This document shows positions 1-6,926 of a DNA stretch of 20,288 bases, in pieces. The DNA is from DATATB01 sp036268995 (GTDB taxonomy: Bacteria; Planctomycetota; Planctomycetia; Pirellulales; PNKZ01), in assembly GCA_036268995.1 (NCBI GenBank), contig DATATB010000038.1, positions 1 to 20,288 of the forward strand, in the 5' to 3' direction. Every line of letters starts with the position of its first letter. Positions within the stretch are counted from its first letter, which is position 1. The position numbers and the translations under genes were made by a program. Below the pieces are notes generated by a model that ran no database searches, was not told the DNA's origin, and saw only the letters and a list, made by a program, of their open reading frames with translations.

Positions 1-1
1 C

Positions 2-1342
2 TCGATCACCGATGCCAGCGGCTTCGGTAGCGCCGCGGCCGGCACGCCCAATTCGCTCATCAAGACCGGCGCGGGCACGTTGGCCCTGCTCGGCAGCAAC
101 ACCTACTCCGGCGGCACGACGATCGACGCCGGCACCCTCCAAATCAACAGCAACACTAGCCTGGGCGCAATCGGCAGCCTGGCCACGATCAACGCCGGCA
201 CGCTGGAGGCGGTCGCCAACATCGACACGACTCGCAGCTTTGCACTCGGAAGTTCGTCCAGCACGATCCTGGTCGATAGCGGTCTGACGTACACGGTCGG
301 CGGCGTGATCAGCGAGACTTCTCCCAATACCGGCGCGCTGAATGCCACCGGCGGCGGCACGCTGGTGCTGAGCGGCACGAACACGTACAGCCTCGGCACC
401 AACGTCAGCAATGGCACGGTGTCGGTTTCCAGCGACGGCAACCTGGGCGACGCCTCCGGCGGCGTGACGCTCTCCAGCGGCGGCACGCTGGCCGTGACCA
501 CGGGCTTTAGCAGCGACCGCGACTTCACGGTCGGCAGCGGCGGCGGCGCGCTGAACGTGACCAGCGGCCAAACATTCACGGCCAGCGGCGCCGGCACCTG
601 GTCGGGCAACAGCAGTGGCGGCACCTTGACGCTGTCCGGCGGCGGCACGGTGCAGTTGAACACCGGCAGCGCCAGTTACGGCAGCACCGGCAGCCCGCTA
701 TCGATCAGCGTTGCAGCCGGCACGCTGAGCGGCACGGCCACGGTGATCGGCAACATCACGATCAACTCCGGCGGCACGGTCTCGCCGGCTACTTCGACCG
801 GGGCGCCCGCCACGCTCACGTTCGAGGGCAGCGGCGCCGGCACCGCGACGCTCAACAGCGGCGGCAACTTCGCCATGAACCTCGCGGACGCCTCGGGCGG
901 TTCCACTCTCACCAGCCTCGGCGCCGGGGCTGGTTCGAACTGGAACCTGCTGGCGGTCAGCAGCTTGGCGGACAACTTGTCGTCGATCGCTCTGTTCAAC
1001 TTGACGGTCAGCGGCAGCCTGAACAACTTCAATCCGGCCCAGGCTTACCAGTGGGACTTCATCACGTCGGCTGGTGGCTTGAACGGCGTGACCGCCAACG
1101 AATTCAACCTGATCAATGGCTTGCCCACCGAGCCCGGCACATTCTCGATCGCGGTGGGCAACACGCTGCCCGGCGGCGCCGGCTATGTGGCGCTGGATTA
1201 CAGTCCGTCGGCGGTGCCCGAGCCGGGCAGCATGGCGCTCGCCGGCCTGGCCGCCTTAGGCATGACCGGCCTCGGCTGGCGTCAGCGCCGCCGCCGAAAC
1301 CCGCCCGACAATCAGCAGCGGGCCGACACGGCCGCAAGCTGA
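2..1342 (+). CDS. Exported autotransporter-associated beta-strand repeat protein with PEP-CTERM tail (5' truncated)
   Basis: The reading frame is open from the window edge to a TGA, so this is the C-terminal 446 residues of a larger protein. It is dominated by Gly/Ser/Thr-rich repeats. The first visible unit (KTGAGTLALLGSNTYSGG, about residues 21-38) is a textbook autotransporter-associated beta-strand repeat, followed by more degenerate units such as GGGTLVLSGTNTYS. This predicts a long beta-helical passenger outside the inner membrane. The C-terminus carries VPEPGS, a short hydrophobic stretch and a basic QRRRRR-like cluster, which is the PEP-CTERM signal processed by exosortase in the known family. 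No autotransporter barrel is visible, so anchoring or release would go through exosortase. Function is unknown; a surface or matrix role is inference. An internal TTG at position 80 could be mistaken for a start, but the upstream codons continue the same repeat. Confidence 0.85.
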   Translation, partial: SITDASGFGSAAAGTPNSLIKTGAGTLALLGSNTYSGGTTIDAGTLQINSNTSLGAIGSLATINAGTLEAVANIDTTRSFALGSSSSTILVDSGLTYTVGGVISETSPNTGALNATGGGTLVLSGTNTYSLGTNVSNGTVSVSSDGNLGDASGGVTLSSGGTLAVTTGFSSDRDFTVGSGGGALNVTSGQTFTASGAGTWSGNSSGGTLTLSGGGTVQLNTGSASYGSTGSPLSISVAAGTLSGTATVIGNITINSGGTVSPATSTGAPATLTFEGSGAGTATLNSGGNFAMNLADASGGSTLTSLGAGAGSNWNLLAVSSLADNLSSIALFNLTVSGSLNNFNPAQAYQWDFITSAGGLNGVTANEFNLINGLPTEPGTFSIAVGNTLPGGAGYVALDYSPSAVPEPGSMALAGLAALGMTGLGWRQRRRRNPPDNQQRADTAAS

Positions 1343-1356
1343 TGCAAGCGTCTCGT

Positions 1357-1374
1357 AGCAAGCGTTCGCTTGCT
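1357..1374 (+). terminator. Hairpin 15 nt after the PEP-CTERM gene, possible terminator
   Basis: AGCAAGCG and CGCTTGCT form a perfect 8-bp stem around a TT loop, starting 15 nt after the stop codon. No run of T follows, so it is a weak candidate for intrinsic termination and may only stabilise the 3' end of the transcript. Confidence 0.3.
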
Positions 1375-1728
1375 CAATAGGAAAAGGCGACCGAAGCGTT
1401 CCGAGAGTAAGCAGCAATCCGGGGCCCTGCATTGCGCGCACTTAGCTTCTGGCGCGCGTCGGTCACATCGACGAATGGTGCGTAGTTTTTTGGCAAGTCG
1501 TTGGTTCAGACTGAGATAGGCAAAAAGGGCCTCGCAACATGACGTCGCTGTCTACCAAAAAGGCGAAGCGGCGTTCGCATTCATCCCCGGTGCCGTTGCC
1601 ACGCTTGGATATGACGCGGAGCGAGCATGGGAGCCAAACCCTAGCTGATAAGCGGTGCCGCTGGGCGGCGAATGCTAACAACCGCTTGCTGCAGGCGAGC
1701 GTCGGTCATGGCGGCGAATGCCGGTGCT
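1375..1728. other. Non-coding stretch between the PEP-CTERM gene and the integrase remnant
   Basis: I see no convincing gene here. Open frames exist on both strands but lack family resemblance and a ribosome binding site. The only repeat noticed is the 12-mer GGCGGCGAATGC at 1664-1675 and again at 1710-1721. I looked for a second copy of the tRNA-Ser 3' end, as expected for the far attachment site of an integrated element, and did not see one. Confidence 0.5.
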
Positions 1729-1800
1729 TCACGCGGCCTTTTTCTTGTTTTTGCCTTTGGCTTTTGGTTTCGCGGACTCGCCGTCATTCTTCGTCGGCAT
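1729..1800 (-). CDS. Very short lysine-rich open frame overlapping the integrase 3' end
   Basis: A 23-residue frame starts MPTKND and ends KNKKKAA. Its ATG lies 17 nt inside the integrase frame, shifted by one base. It reads like a lysine-rich C-terminal tail more than a random frame, so it may be the remains of the original integrase end or of a gene that was translationally coupled to it. There is no clear Shine-Dalgarno sequence. I do not claim that it is expressed. Confidence 0.2.
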   Translation of the reverse strand: MPTKNDGESAKPKAKGKNKKKAA

Positions 1801-2662
1801 CGGGGCGTTCTCCAAGCATCCGGCGTAGCGCGGTAGCCAGAACCGGGATGATTGGGATGTCGCGTTCGTTGCGGGTCTTCACTTGCCATCCCAGCTTCGG
1901 CTTGTTGCGGATATGCAGCCAGCCTGACTCCAAATCCAAGTCGTCGGGCAGGAGCAGATGGACCAGCTCGCCGGGGCGCATACCGGTGCAAAGCAGCGTC
2001 AAGAAGATCGGAAGCTGCCAGTCATCGCAGGCTTGCATCAGCTTCAGCTCCTGCTCAGCCGTAAACGCCACGACCGGCTTGGCATCTTCCACAGGCATCC
2101 GGCTGACCTCGATCACGCGAAACGGATTGTCGGCGTAGGGCGGCAGATGCCGGTGTTTGGCCGCGTAGTGAAAGAGCGAGCAGCAGGTTTCCGCGATGAA
2201 GCGGATGCCCGCGTCCCGCAGCGGTCGCTTGCGGGCCTGTTTGTGGCCGTTGGGGGCGACTTTTTTCATCCGCAGAAAACGGACGAATTCTTCAGCATGC
2301 TGGGATCGGAAGTCCGAAACCCGCGAAAGCGGTCGCACATCCCGGACGAATTCCAACAGGTGCTCGGTCGCCGACCGATAGCGGCGGATGGTGTGCACCA
2401 ACGAGCGCCGGACGTGCTCGTGAAAATCGAGCCAGCGCTGGCGGACGTCGGGAATCGAGATCGGCTGAAAGCTCAGCGCGCTGGGCGCGCCGACCTCGAG
2501 CTGTCCGTTGATCTCGGCGGCCATCTGGCGGGCGGCGTCGCGGTCGGGACCGACCCGAGGTTGCCGCCGCTGACCGTGCTCAGAATAGGCCAGGTACCAG
2601 ACTCGGCCCCGGAGGTGGGCGCGCACGCGCCCGATACGAAACGCAGCAGATTTTGAGGCCAT
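1784..2662 (-). pseudogene. Tyrosine recombinase/integrase, truncated in the catalytic domain
   Basis: The 292-residue frame has an N-terminal SAM-like core-binding region (about residues 60-190) and the first part of a phage-integrase catalytic domain (about 200-292). TGMRPGEL carries the first catalytic arginine at R229, and the beta-hairpin that normally carries the catalytic lysine (VKTRNER, K262) is present. The frame ends shortly after a P-I-I-P-V-L segment. The HxxR box, the later His/Trp and the nucleophilic tyrosine are all missing. Family members are usually 350-420 residues, so 60-120 residues are lost and strand exchange should not be possible. The ATG at 2662 is preceded by AAAGGGG at good spacing. 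It lies 113 bp beyond the 3' end of a tRNA-Ser gene in the same orientation, the usual position for the integrase of a tRNA-targeting element. A domesticated DNA-binding protein is an alternative to a dead gene. Confidence 0.75.
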
Positions 2663-2669
2663 CGCGGGC

Positions 2670-2716
2670 CCCTTTCAGAGAAGCTTCCCGCTACAAACGG
2701 GAGTTTTTCTGAAGGG
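2670..2716 (-). promoter_or_regulatory. Nested stem-loop in the integrase leader that covers its ribosome binding site
   Basis: CCCTTTCAG at 2670-2678 pairs with CTGAAGGG at 2709-2716 with one bulged base. Inside, TCCCG (2686-2690) pairs with CGGGA (2698-2702). In the minus-strand transcript the AAAGGGG ribosome binding site of the integrase is part of the outer stem. On the plus strand the inner stem is followed by TTTTT, so it could also act as a terminator for transcription coming from the left. Confidence 0.4.
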
Positions 2717-2729
2717 TCCAGAAACGCAA

Positions 2730-2765
2730 CTGCCCACGTGCCAAAAGGTTATGGCACGTGGGCAG
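2730..2765. repeat. Perfect 13-bp inverted repeat next to tRNA-Ser
   Basis: CTGCCCACGTGCC (2730-2742) and GGCACGTGGGCAG (2753-2765) are exact reverse complements around a 10-nt spacer. It begins 10 bp after the tRNA 3' end on the minus strand. It could be a processing or termination hairpin of the tRNA transcript, although only a poor T stretch follows, or a recombinase binding pair left by the integrated element. Confidence 0.7.
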
Positions 2766-2774
2766 CAGCTTTAG

Positions 2775-2861
2775 CGGAGAGGACAGGATTCGAACCTGCG
2801 GACCAGTTACCCGGTCACGGGTTTAGCAAACCCGCGCTTTCGACCACTCAGCCACCTCTCC
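2775..2861 (-). tRNA. tRNA-Ser (anticodon GCT)
   Basis: On the minus strand GGAGAGG at the 5' end pairs with CCTCTCC at the 3' end, followed by discriminator G. The D arm (GGCTGAGTGGTC), an anticodon stem-loop GGGTTTGCTAAACCC with anticodon GCT (reading AGC/AGT codons), a long class II variable arm (GTGACCGGGTAACTGGTC region) and a T arm GGTTCGAATCC are all present. The 87-nt length fits tRNA-Ser. CCA is not encoded. The neighbouring truncated integrase suggests that the 3' end served as an attachment site. Confidence 0.97.
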
Positions 2862-2982
2862 ATTGGCGGTGTGCCGGCAGGCACCCGCAGTCCCAGATTC
2901 TATGCTTCGGCGCCGGGGCTGCAAGAGAGTTTTCGGACCCCCCGGCGGCAGGCCGGGCAGTGGGCCGTCTGCGACGAGCGGC

Positions 2983-3645
2983 TCAGAGCAGCCGCTGGTC
3001 GCGGGCGGCCCGACGAAGGTCGGATTGAATGCGGTGCCCAATCGCCAGATCCAGCAGCTGGGCCATCGAGCTGACGCCGAGTTTGCGCATGATGCGAGCT
3101 CGGCGCATTTCGACGGCCCGCTGCGAGATCAATAGCCGGGCGGCCATCGCCTTGTTCGACTCGCCGGCCAAGAGGAAATCGAGCGTTTCGCGGTCCCGAT
3201 CGTTCAACAGGTCGAGCCGGTCCTGCACCGCGGCGTACTGCGACTCGCTTTCCCGCCACTGGCGATCGAGAGCCAACGCCCGGCGGACGCGGTCTTCGAG
3301 CGTCGAGCGATCGAACGGTTTTTCCAGGAATTCGACCGCTCCGCTTTTCATGGCGGCCACGGCCATGCTCACGTCGGCATGGGCTGTCATAAAGACGACC
3401 GGCACACGCAGTCCGTCGTGCAACAATTGTTCGTAGAGTTCCAAACCGCTGGCACCCGGCATGCACACGTCCAGCAGCAAGCAGCCTGGCATCGACGAGC
3501 GATAGAATTGCCGAAAGCTGCCGGCGCCGGAAAAGGCGCGCACGGCAAAGCCCATCGCCTCCAGCAGCGCGGTCAACGACTGGCGCATCGGGCGGTCGTC
3601 GTCAACGACAAAGACCGTCGGCTGAACAGTGCTGGTTGAGTTCAT
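2983..3645 (-). CDS. FixJ-type two-component response regulator
   Basis: The 220-residue protein has an N-terminal receiver domain: acidic pocket D15-D17, phospho-acceptor D59 in LLLDVCMPG, T87 in VVFMTAH and K109 in LEKPFD. After a linker it has a C-terminal LuxR/FixJ helix-turn-helix (about 146-205, with SNKAMAARLLISQRAVE and IMRKLG). It should be a DNA-binding transcription factor activated by the adjacent kinase. I chose the ATG at 3645 because family members begin a few residues before the V-x-V-V-D-D strand; a TTG at 3678 would add 11 residues without homology. The gene overlaps the kinase gene by 44 nt, so the two are co-transcribed and probably translationally coupled. Regulation of the divergent nitrate operon is inference from position and from the kinase sensor motif. 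Confidence 0.93.
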   Translation of the reverse strand: MNSTSTVQPTVFVVDDDRPMRQSLTALLEAMGFAVRAFSGAGSFRQFYRSSMPGCLLLDVCMPGASGLELYEQLLHDGLRVPVVFMTAHADVSMAVAAMKSGAVEFLEKPFDRSTLEDRVRRALALDRQWRESESQYAAVQDRLDLLNDRDRETLDFLLAGESNKAMAARLLISQRAVEMRRARIMRKLGVSSMAQLLDLAIGHRIQSDLRRAARDQRLL

Positions 3646-5104
3646 CCGCTTGGAGTTGGGGCAAGGCAAAGCCAACAATGGTGCCGCGTCCTTCGGCCCA
3701 GTGGGCCCAAATCGTTCCGCCGTGGTCCTCGACGATCGATCTGCAGATTGACAGGCCGACGCCGAGCCCCGACGGTTTGGTAGTGTAGAACGGTTGAAAC
3801 AGCGATTCCTGATCCCGCGTGCCGAAGCCCGGCCCCTGGTCGCTCACTTCCACCTGGAGGGCGTCCGCGCCTTCGGCCCGCAAGGTGCGAATGAGCAAGC
3901 GGCGCTGCTGCGGCGGGCAGGCTTGCATGGCTTGGATTCCGTTCTGAATCAGATTGACGAGCACTTGTTGAATCTGGATGGGATCGGCCGAGAGCGTGCC
4001 GTCGGCGGCGAGATCGAGCACGATGCGGACTCCGGCACGTTCTGCTTCGAAACAGCAGAAATCGGCGACCTCGCACACCAGCGGGGCCAGGCGAACTTCT
4101 TCGCGGCAGCGGCCGCCGGGTCGCAGAAAATTCCGCATGCGTCCCACGATCCGCCCGGCCCGCAACGCGGCGTGCTTGATTTGCTGTACGTGCTCGGCCA
4201 ATCGGCTGCCGTTGACAGGCTGCCGCTCGATGACCAACTCGCATGTTTCGGCATAGTTGGTAATGGCCGCCAACGGTTGATTGAGCTCATGGGCCAGGCC
4301 GGCCGAGAGGTGCCCCATCGTCGAAACGCGGGCTGCGTGCGCCAACTGCGCGGCGAGGAGCCGTGAGCTGGTTTCGGCTGCTTCGCGGGCGAGGATTTCG
4401 GAGCGCAGCGCTTCGTTGGCACGCGTCAAGTCGCCCGTGCGCTCGGCGACACGATGTTCCAGTTCGTCCATGTGGGTCCGGATCAGCCGGGTAGCTGGAC
4501 GCACCACGAACCATCCGATCCCGGCCAACAGTAGAAGCACGCCCGAGGCAACGCTCACCGCCAGCATCCGCAACCACGAGATCTGGCGGGTGGATTGCAT
4601 TTCGAGCAGCTTGACGACGCGATCCATGGCCGGCAAATACAGCGGCTCGCTTTGCAAGAGAGTCTGTACCGTTTCCGGTGCGTGATCGCCGCCTGCCAAG
4701 CGCTTGGCTGCGGCGGCCATGGCCCGGTAATGCGGTTCGATGTCCGCGATGGCCTGCGAGATGCCGAAAGCGCTCGTGTGCGTGGGTCGCAGCAGTCCAC
4801 TGCCTTGCCGGAGTTCCTGGTGCGCGGCCGACCACTCGTCTAGAGCCTGCCGCAACTCGGCGTTGGACGCCGCGCGGGAATCGGCATCGCCGGCCAACTG
4901 CATCGCCAGCGCGGCCTTGGTGAGCCTTTGGCTCAACATCCGTTGGCGACCGGCAACATTAATGGCCGGCGCGAATCCATTGACGCGAACCAGCAAAGGC
5001 TGGATCACGACCTGATCCAGCGCGACCAACAGCGCCACGCAGCCCAGCAGCAGCAAGTAGCGGTTGGATAACCGGCGAATCAGACGATCGGAGGAAGCAT
5101 GCAT
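3602..5104 (-). CDS. Membrane sensor histidine kinase with NarX/PilJ-like sensor and FixL/NtrB-type kinase core
   Basis: The 500-residue protein has a first membrane helix at about 17-37, an extracytoplasmic domain at about 38-180, a second helix at about 181-203, a charged coiled-coil linker with the motif ELEHRVAERTGDL, then the kinase. The sensor starts with INVAGRQRMLSQR (48-60). This matches the type IV pili/NarX N-terminal domain motif; in NarX and NarQ the equivalent P-box binds nitrate or nitrite. The kinase has H272 in GLAHELNQPLAA, the N box NLIQNGIQAM, and glycine boxes DQGPGFG and GLGVGLSICRSI. All catalytic motifs look intact. I chose the ATG at 5104 because it gives a compact N-terminus before the first helix; the upstream 82 codons to 5350 lack family resemblance. 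It probably phosphorylates the overlapping FixJ-type regulator. Nitrate sensing is inferred from the motif and the neighbouring operon. Confidence 0.9.
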   Translation of the reverse strand: MHASSDRLIRRLSNRYLLLLGCVALLVALDQVVIQPLLVRVNGFAPAINVAGRQRMLSQRLTKAALAMQLAGDADSRAASNAELRQALDEWSAAHQELRQGSGLLRPTHTSAFGISQAIADIEPHYRAMAAAAKRLAGGDHAPETVQTLLQSEPLYLPAMDRVVKLLEMQSTRQISWLRMLAVSVASGVLLLLAGIGWFVVRPATRLIRTHMDELEHRVAERTGDLTRANEALRSEILAREAAETSSRLLAAQLAHAARVSTMGHLSAGLAHELNQPLAAITNYAETCELVIERQPVNGSRLAEHVQQIKHAALRAGRIVGRMRNFLRPGGRCREEVRLAPLVCEVADFCCFEAERAGVRIVLDLAADGTLSADPIQIQQVLVNLIQNGIQAMQACPPQQRRLLIRTLRAEGADALQVEVSDQGPGFGTRDQESLFQPFYTTKPSGLGVGLSICRSIVEDHGGTIWAHWAEGRGTIVGFALPQLQADELNQHCSADGLCR

Positions 5105-5509
5105 CCCGGACTCTCGATGGCGCGGTGATGTCCCAGCTTCACCGGTAAGCTTGGACCAGCACTGAAAATGCCGTTCCGATGGCCACGAATTTTTGAAGCT
5201 TGCCGCTAATCCCTTAGCTGCCTGGACATAGCGTGCGTTAGTACGGCCACGCGTAGCAGGTTCTTCCCTGCGAGCTTTTGCCCTGTTTATGGGCAACATG
5301 CACAAAGCCCCGGCAGTCGCCGGGGGGCAGGTAGGGGGCTCTAGGCCCATTTCGCTTCGGTTTTCCGAAGAAACGAGCGGCCCGTCGCATCAAGGTACAT
5401 GGGTTGCAAAGAGGCAAGCCATGTCGCGGCGGGCTCCGGCGGAAGCCCGCATGCGTTGACAGTTCCGACTTGCCCGATTGTCAGCCGGTACGAAAGCGAG
5501 ATTCCGCCG
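5105..5509 (+). promoter_or_regulatory. Hairpin-rich intergenic region / probable leader of the nitrate operon
   Basis: This 405-bp divergent region holds five compact inverted repeats in a row: GCAGG-TTCTTC-CCTGC (5256-5271), GCCC-N7-GGGC (5280-5294), CCCCGGC-AGTC-GCCGGGG (5308-5325), CTTCGG-TTTT-CCGAAG (5355-5370) and a GCGGGC/GCCCGC stem (5429-5450). A weak TGACA-N17-TGTCA pair lies at 5457-5483, 26 bp before the narK start. No clear sigma-70 or sigma-54 promoter could be picked out. The spacing suggests a structured 5' leader for the operon, or binding sites for the adjacent FixJ-type regulator. None of the hairpins is followed by a T tract. Confidence 0.4.
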
Positions 5510-6883
5510 ATGAAGCCTTCTGCACGCATGGATCGCATCGAACTGTTCAATTTTTCCAAACCGCAGATGCGCGCCTTCCACATGGCGTGGTTTGCCTTCT
5601 TCGTCTGCTTCTTCGCCTGGTTTGGCATCGCACCGCTGATGCAAGTCGTGCGCGGCGAGCTGGGCCTGACTCCGCGGCAAGTCGGCTGGTGCGTGATCGG
5701 CTCGGTAGCCATTACCGTGCTGGCGCGCATCTTCGTGGGCTGGCTGTGCGATCGCATCGGGCCGCGGTTGGCGTATTCAGGCCTGTTGCTGATCGGTTCG
5801 CTGCCGGTGATGGGAATCAGTCTGATCCACAGCTTCGAAGCATTCCTGATCCTCCGCATATTGATCGGCATGATCGGCGCATCGTTCGTCATTACCCAGT
5901 ATCACACGTCGAAGATGTTCTCGTCCAACTGTGTGGGCACCGCCAATGCCATGACGGCCGGATGGGGCAATCTCGGCGGCGGTGTGACGCAGGCCGCGAT
6001 GCCGCTCATCTTTGCCTTTTTTGCCGGCTACCTGGGATATACGAGTTCCATGAGCTGGCGCCTATCAATGGTCCTGGTCGGCTTGGTGTGCGCCGCGACC
6101 GGAGTCGCGTACTTTTTTCTCACGCAGGATCTGCCCGAGGGAAACCTGCGTCAACTCCGGGCAGCCGGCAAGCTGCCGCCGCGGCAGAAATCGCTCGCCT
6201 CTCTGCGAGAAGCCTGCGGCGATCGCCGCGTGTGGACGCTGTTCCTGATTTACGGGGCCTGCTTCGGCATCGAGCTGACGATGGACAATATCGCGGTCAT
6301 GTACTTCATCGACTACTTCGACTACTTCAAGCAACTGACCAGCACCGACGCGCTGAAGATGGCCGGGTTGATTGCCGCGATGTTTGGTTCGATGAACCTG
6401 TTCGCCCGGGCCTTGGGCGGCTGGGTGGCCGACAAGTGCGGCCGTCGCTGGGGACTCGACGGCCGCGTCAAGTGGCTGTTCCTGGCACTGTTCGGCGAAG
6501 GCATCGGGCTGATCTGCTTTTCGCAGGCCACGGTGCTGTGGGCGGCGATCCCGCTGATGGTCCTCTTCGCACTGTTCGTCAAGATGTCCAACGGCGCCAC
6601 CTACGCCATCGTGCCGTTTGTCAATCGACAAGCCCTCGGGGCCGTGTCGGGCGTGGTCGGCGCCGGGGGCAATGCCGGAGCCGTCCTGGCCGGTCTGCTG
6701 TTTACCGTAGAAGGGCTCAACTGGCATGCGGCGCTCTTCATCATCGGTGCCGTCGTCACTTTGGTCTCGTTTCTGAGCCTGACGCTCAGCTTCGAATCGG
6801 AAGCCGAAATCGACACCGAGTGGCTGCCCACTGGCGCGGCGGGCCAGCCGCAGCCCGCGCTGGAAGTCGCAGCCGCCTCGTAG
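5510..6883 (+). CDS. narK: NarK/NrtP-type nitrate/nitrite transporter (MFS)
   Basis: The protein has 457 residues from the ATG at 5510 and about 12 hydrophobic membrane segments, starting with MAWFAFFVCFFAWFGIAPL. It has the two nitrate-signature regions of the nitrate/nitrite porter family: AGWGNLGGG in the middle of the first half and GAGGNAGA in the second. GWLCDRIGPR between helices 2 and 3 is the general MFS loop motif. It should import nitrate, by proton symport or nitrate/nitrite exchange, across the inner membrane. I chose 5510 (MKPSARMDRIELFNF) because family N-termini are short; 5528 is also possible, while the ATG at 5399 adds 37 residues with no transporter character. It is first in an operon with nitrite and nitrate reductase genes, which supports an assimilatory role. 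The C-terminal tail is polar and probably cytoplasmic. Confidence 0.93.
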   Translation: MKPSARMDRIELFNFSKPQMRAFHMAWFAFFVCFFAWFGIAPLMQVVRGELGLTPRQVGWCVIGSVAITVLARIFVGWLCDRIGPRLAYSGLLLIGSLPVMGISLIHSFEAFLILRILIGMIGASFVITQYHTSKMFSSNCVGTANAMTAGWGNLGGGVTQAAMPLIFAFFAGYLGYTSSMSWRLSMVLVGLVCAATGVAYFFLTQDLPEGNLRQLRAAGKLPPRQKSLASLREACGDRRVWTLFLIYGACFGIELTMDNIAVMYFIDYFDYFKQLTSTDALKMAGLIAAMFGSMNLFARALGGWVADKCGRRWGLDGRVKWLFLALFGEGIGLICFSQATVLWAAIPLMVLFALFVKMSNGATYAIVPFVNRQALGAVSGVVGAGGNAGAVLAGLLFTVEGLNWHAALFIIGAVVTLVSFLSLTLSFESEAEIDTEWLPTGAAGQPQPALEVAAAS

Positions 6884-6926
6884 CGATTCCGATGATTCCT
6901 TGGCGGCATTTATCCACCCAGGCCAC

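Noticed and set aside
1539..2138. Plus-strand open frame over the integrase 3' end
   Set aside because: Serine/arginine-rich translation without domain or ribosome binding site; the minus-strand integrase explains the coding signal.
5176..5200. Possible sigma-54 promoter around TGGCCACGAATTTTTGAA
   Set aside because: The spacing between the TGGC and TTG parts does not fit the -24/-12 consensus and the -12 GC is missing.
5105..5350. 82-residue N-terminal extension of the histidine kinase
   Set aside because: It is basic and low in family resemblance, crosses the hairpin region, and a normal start directly precedes the first membrane helix at 5104.
5399..5509. N-terminal extension of the nitrate transporter from ATG 5399
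   Set aside because: The 37 extra residues resemble no transporter N-terminus and overlap the leader hairpin at 5429-5450; family members start close to the MDRIELFNF segment.
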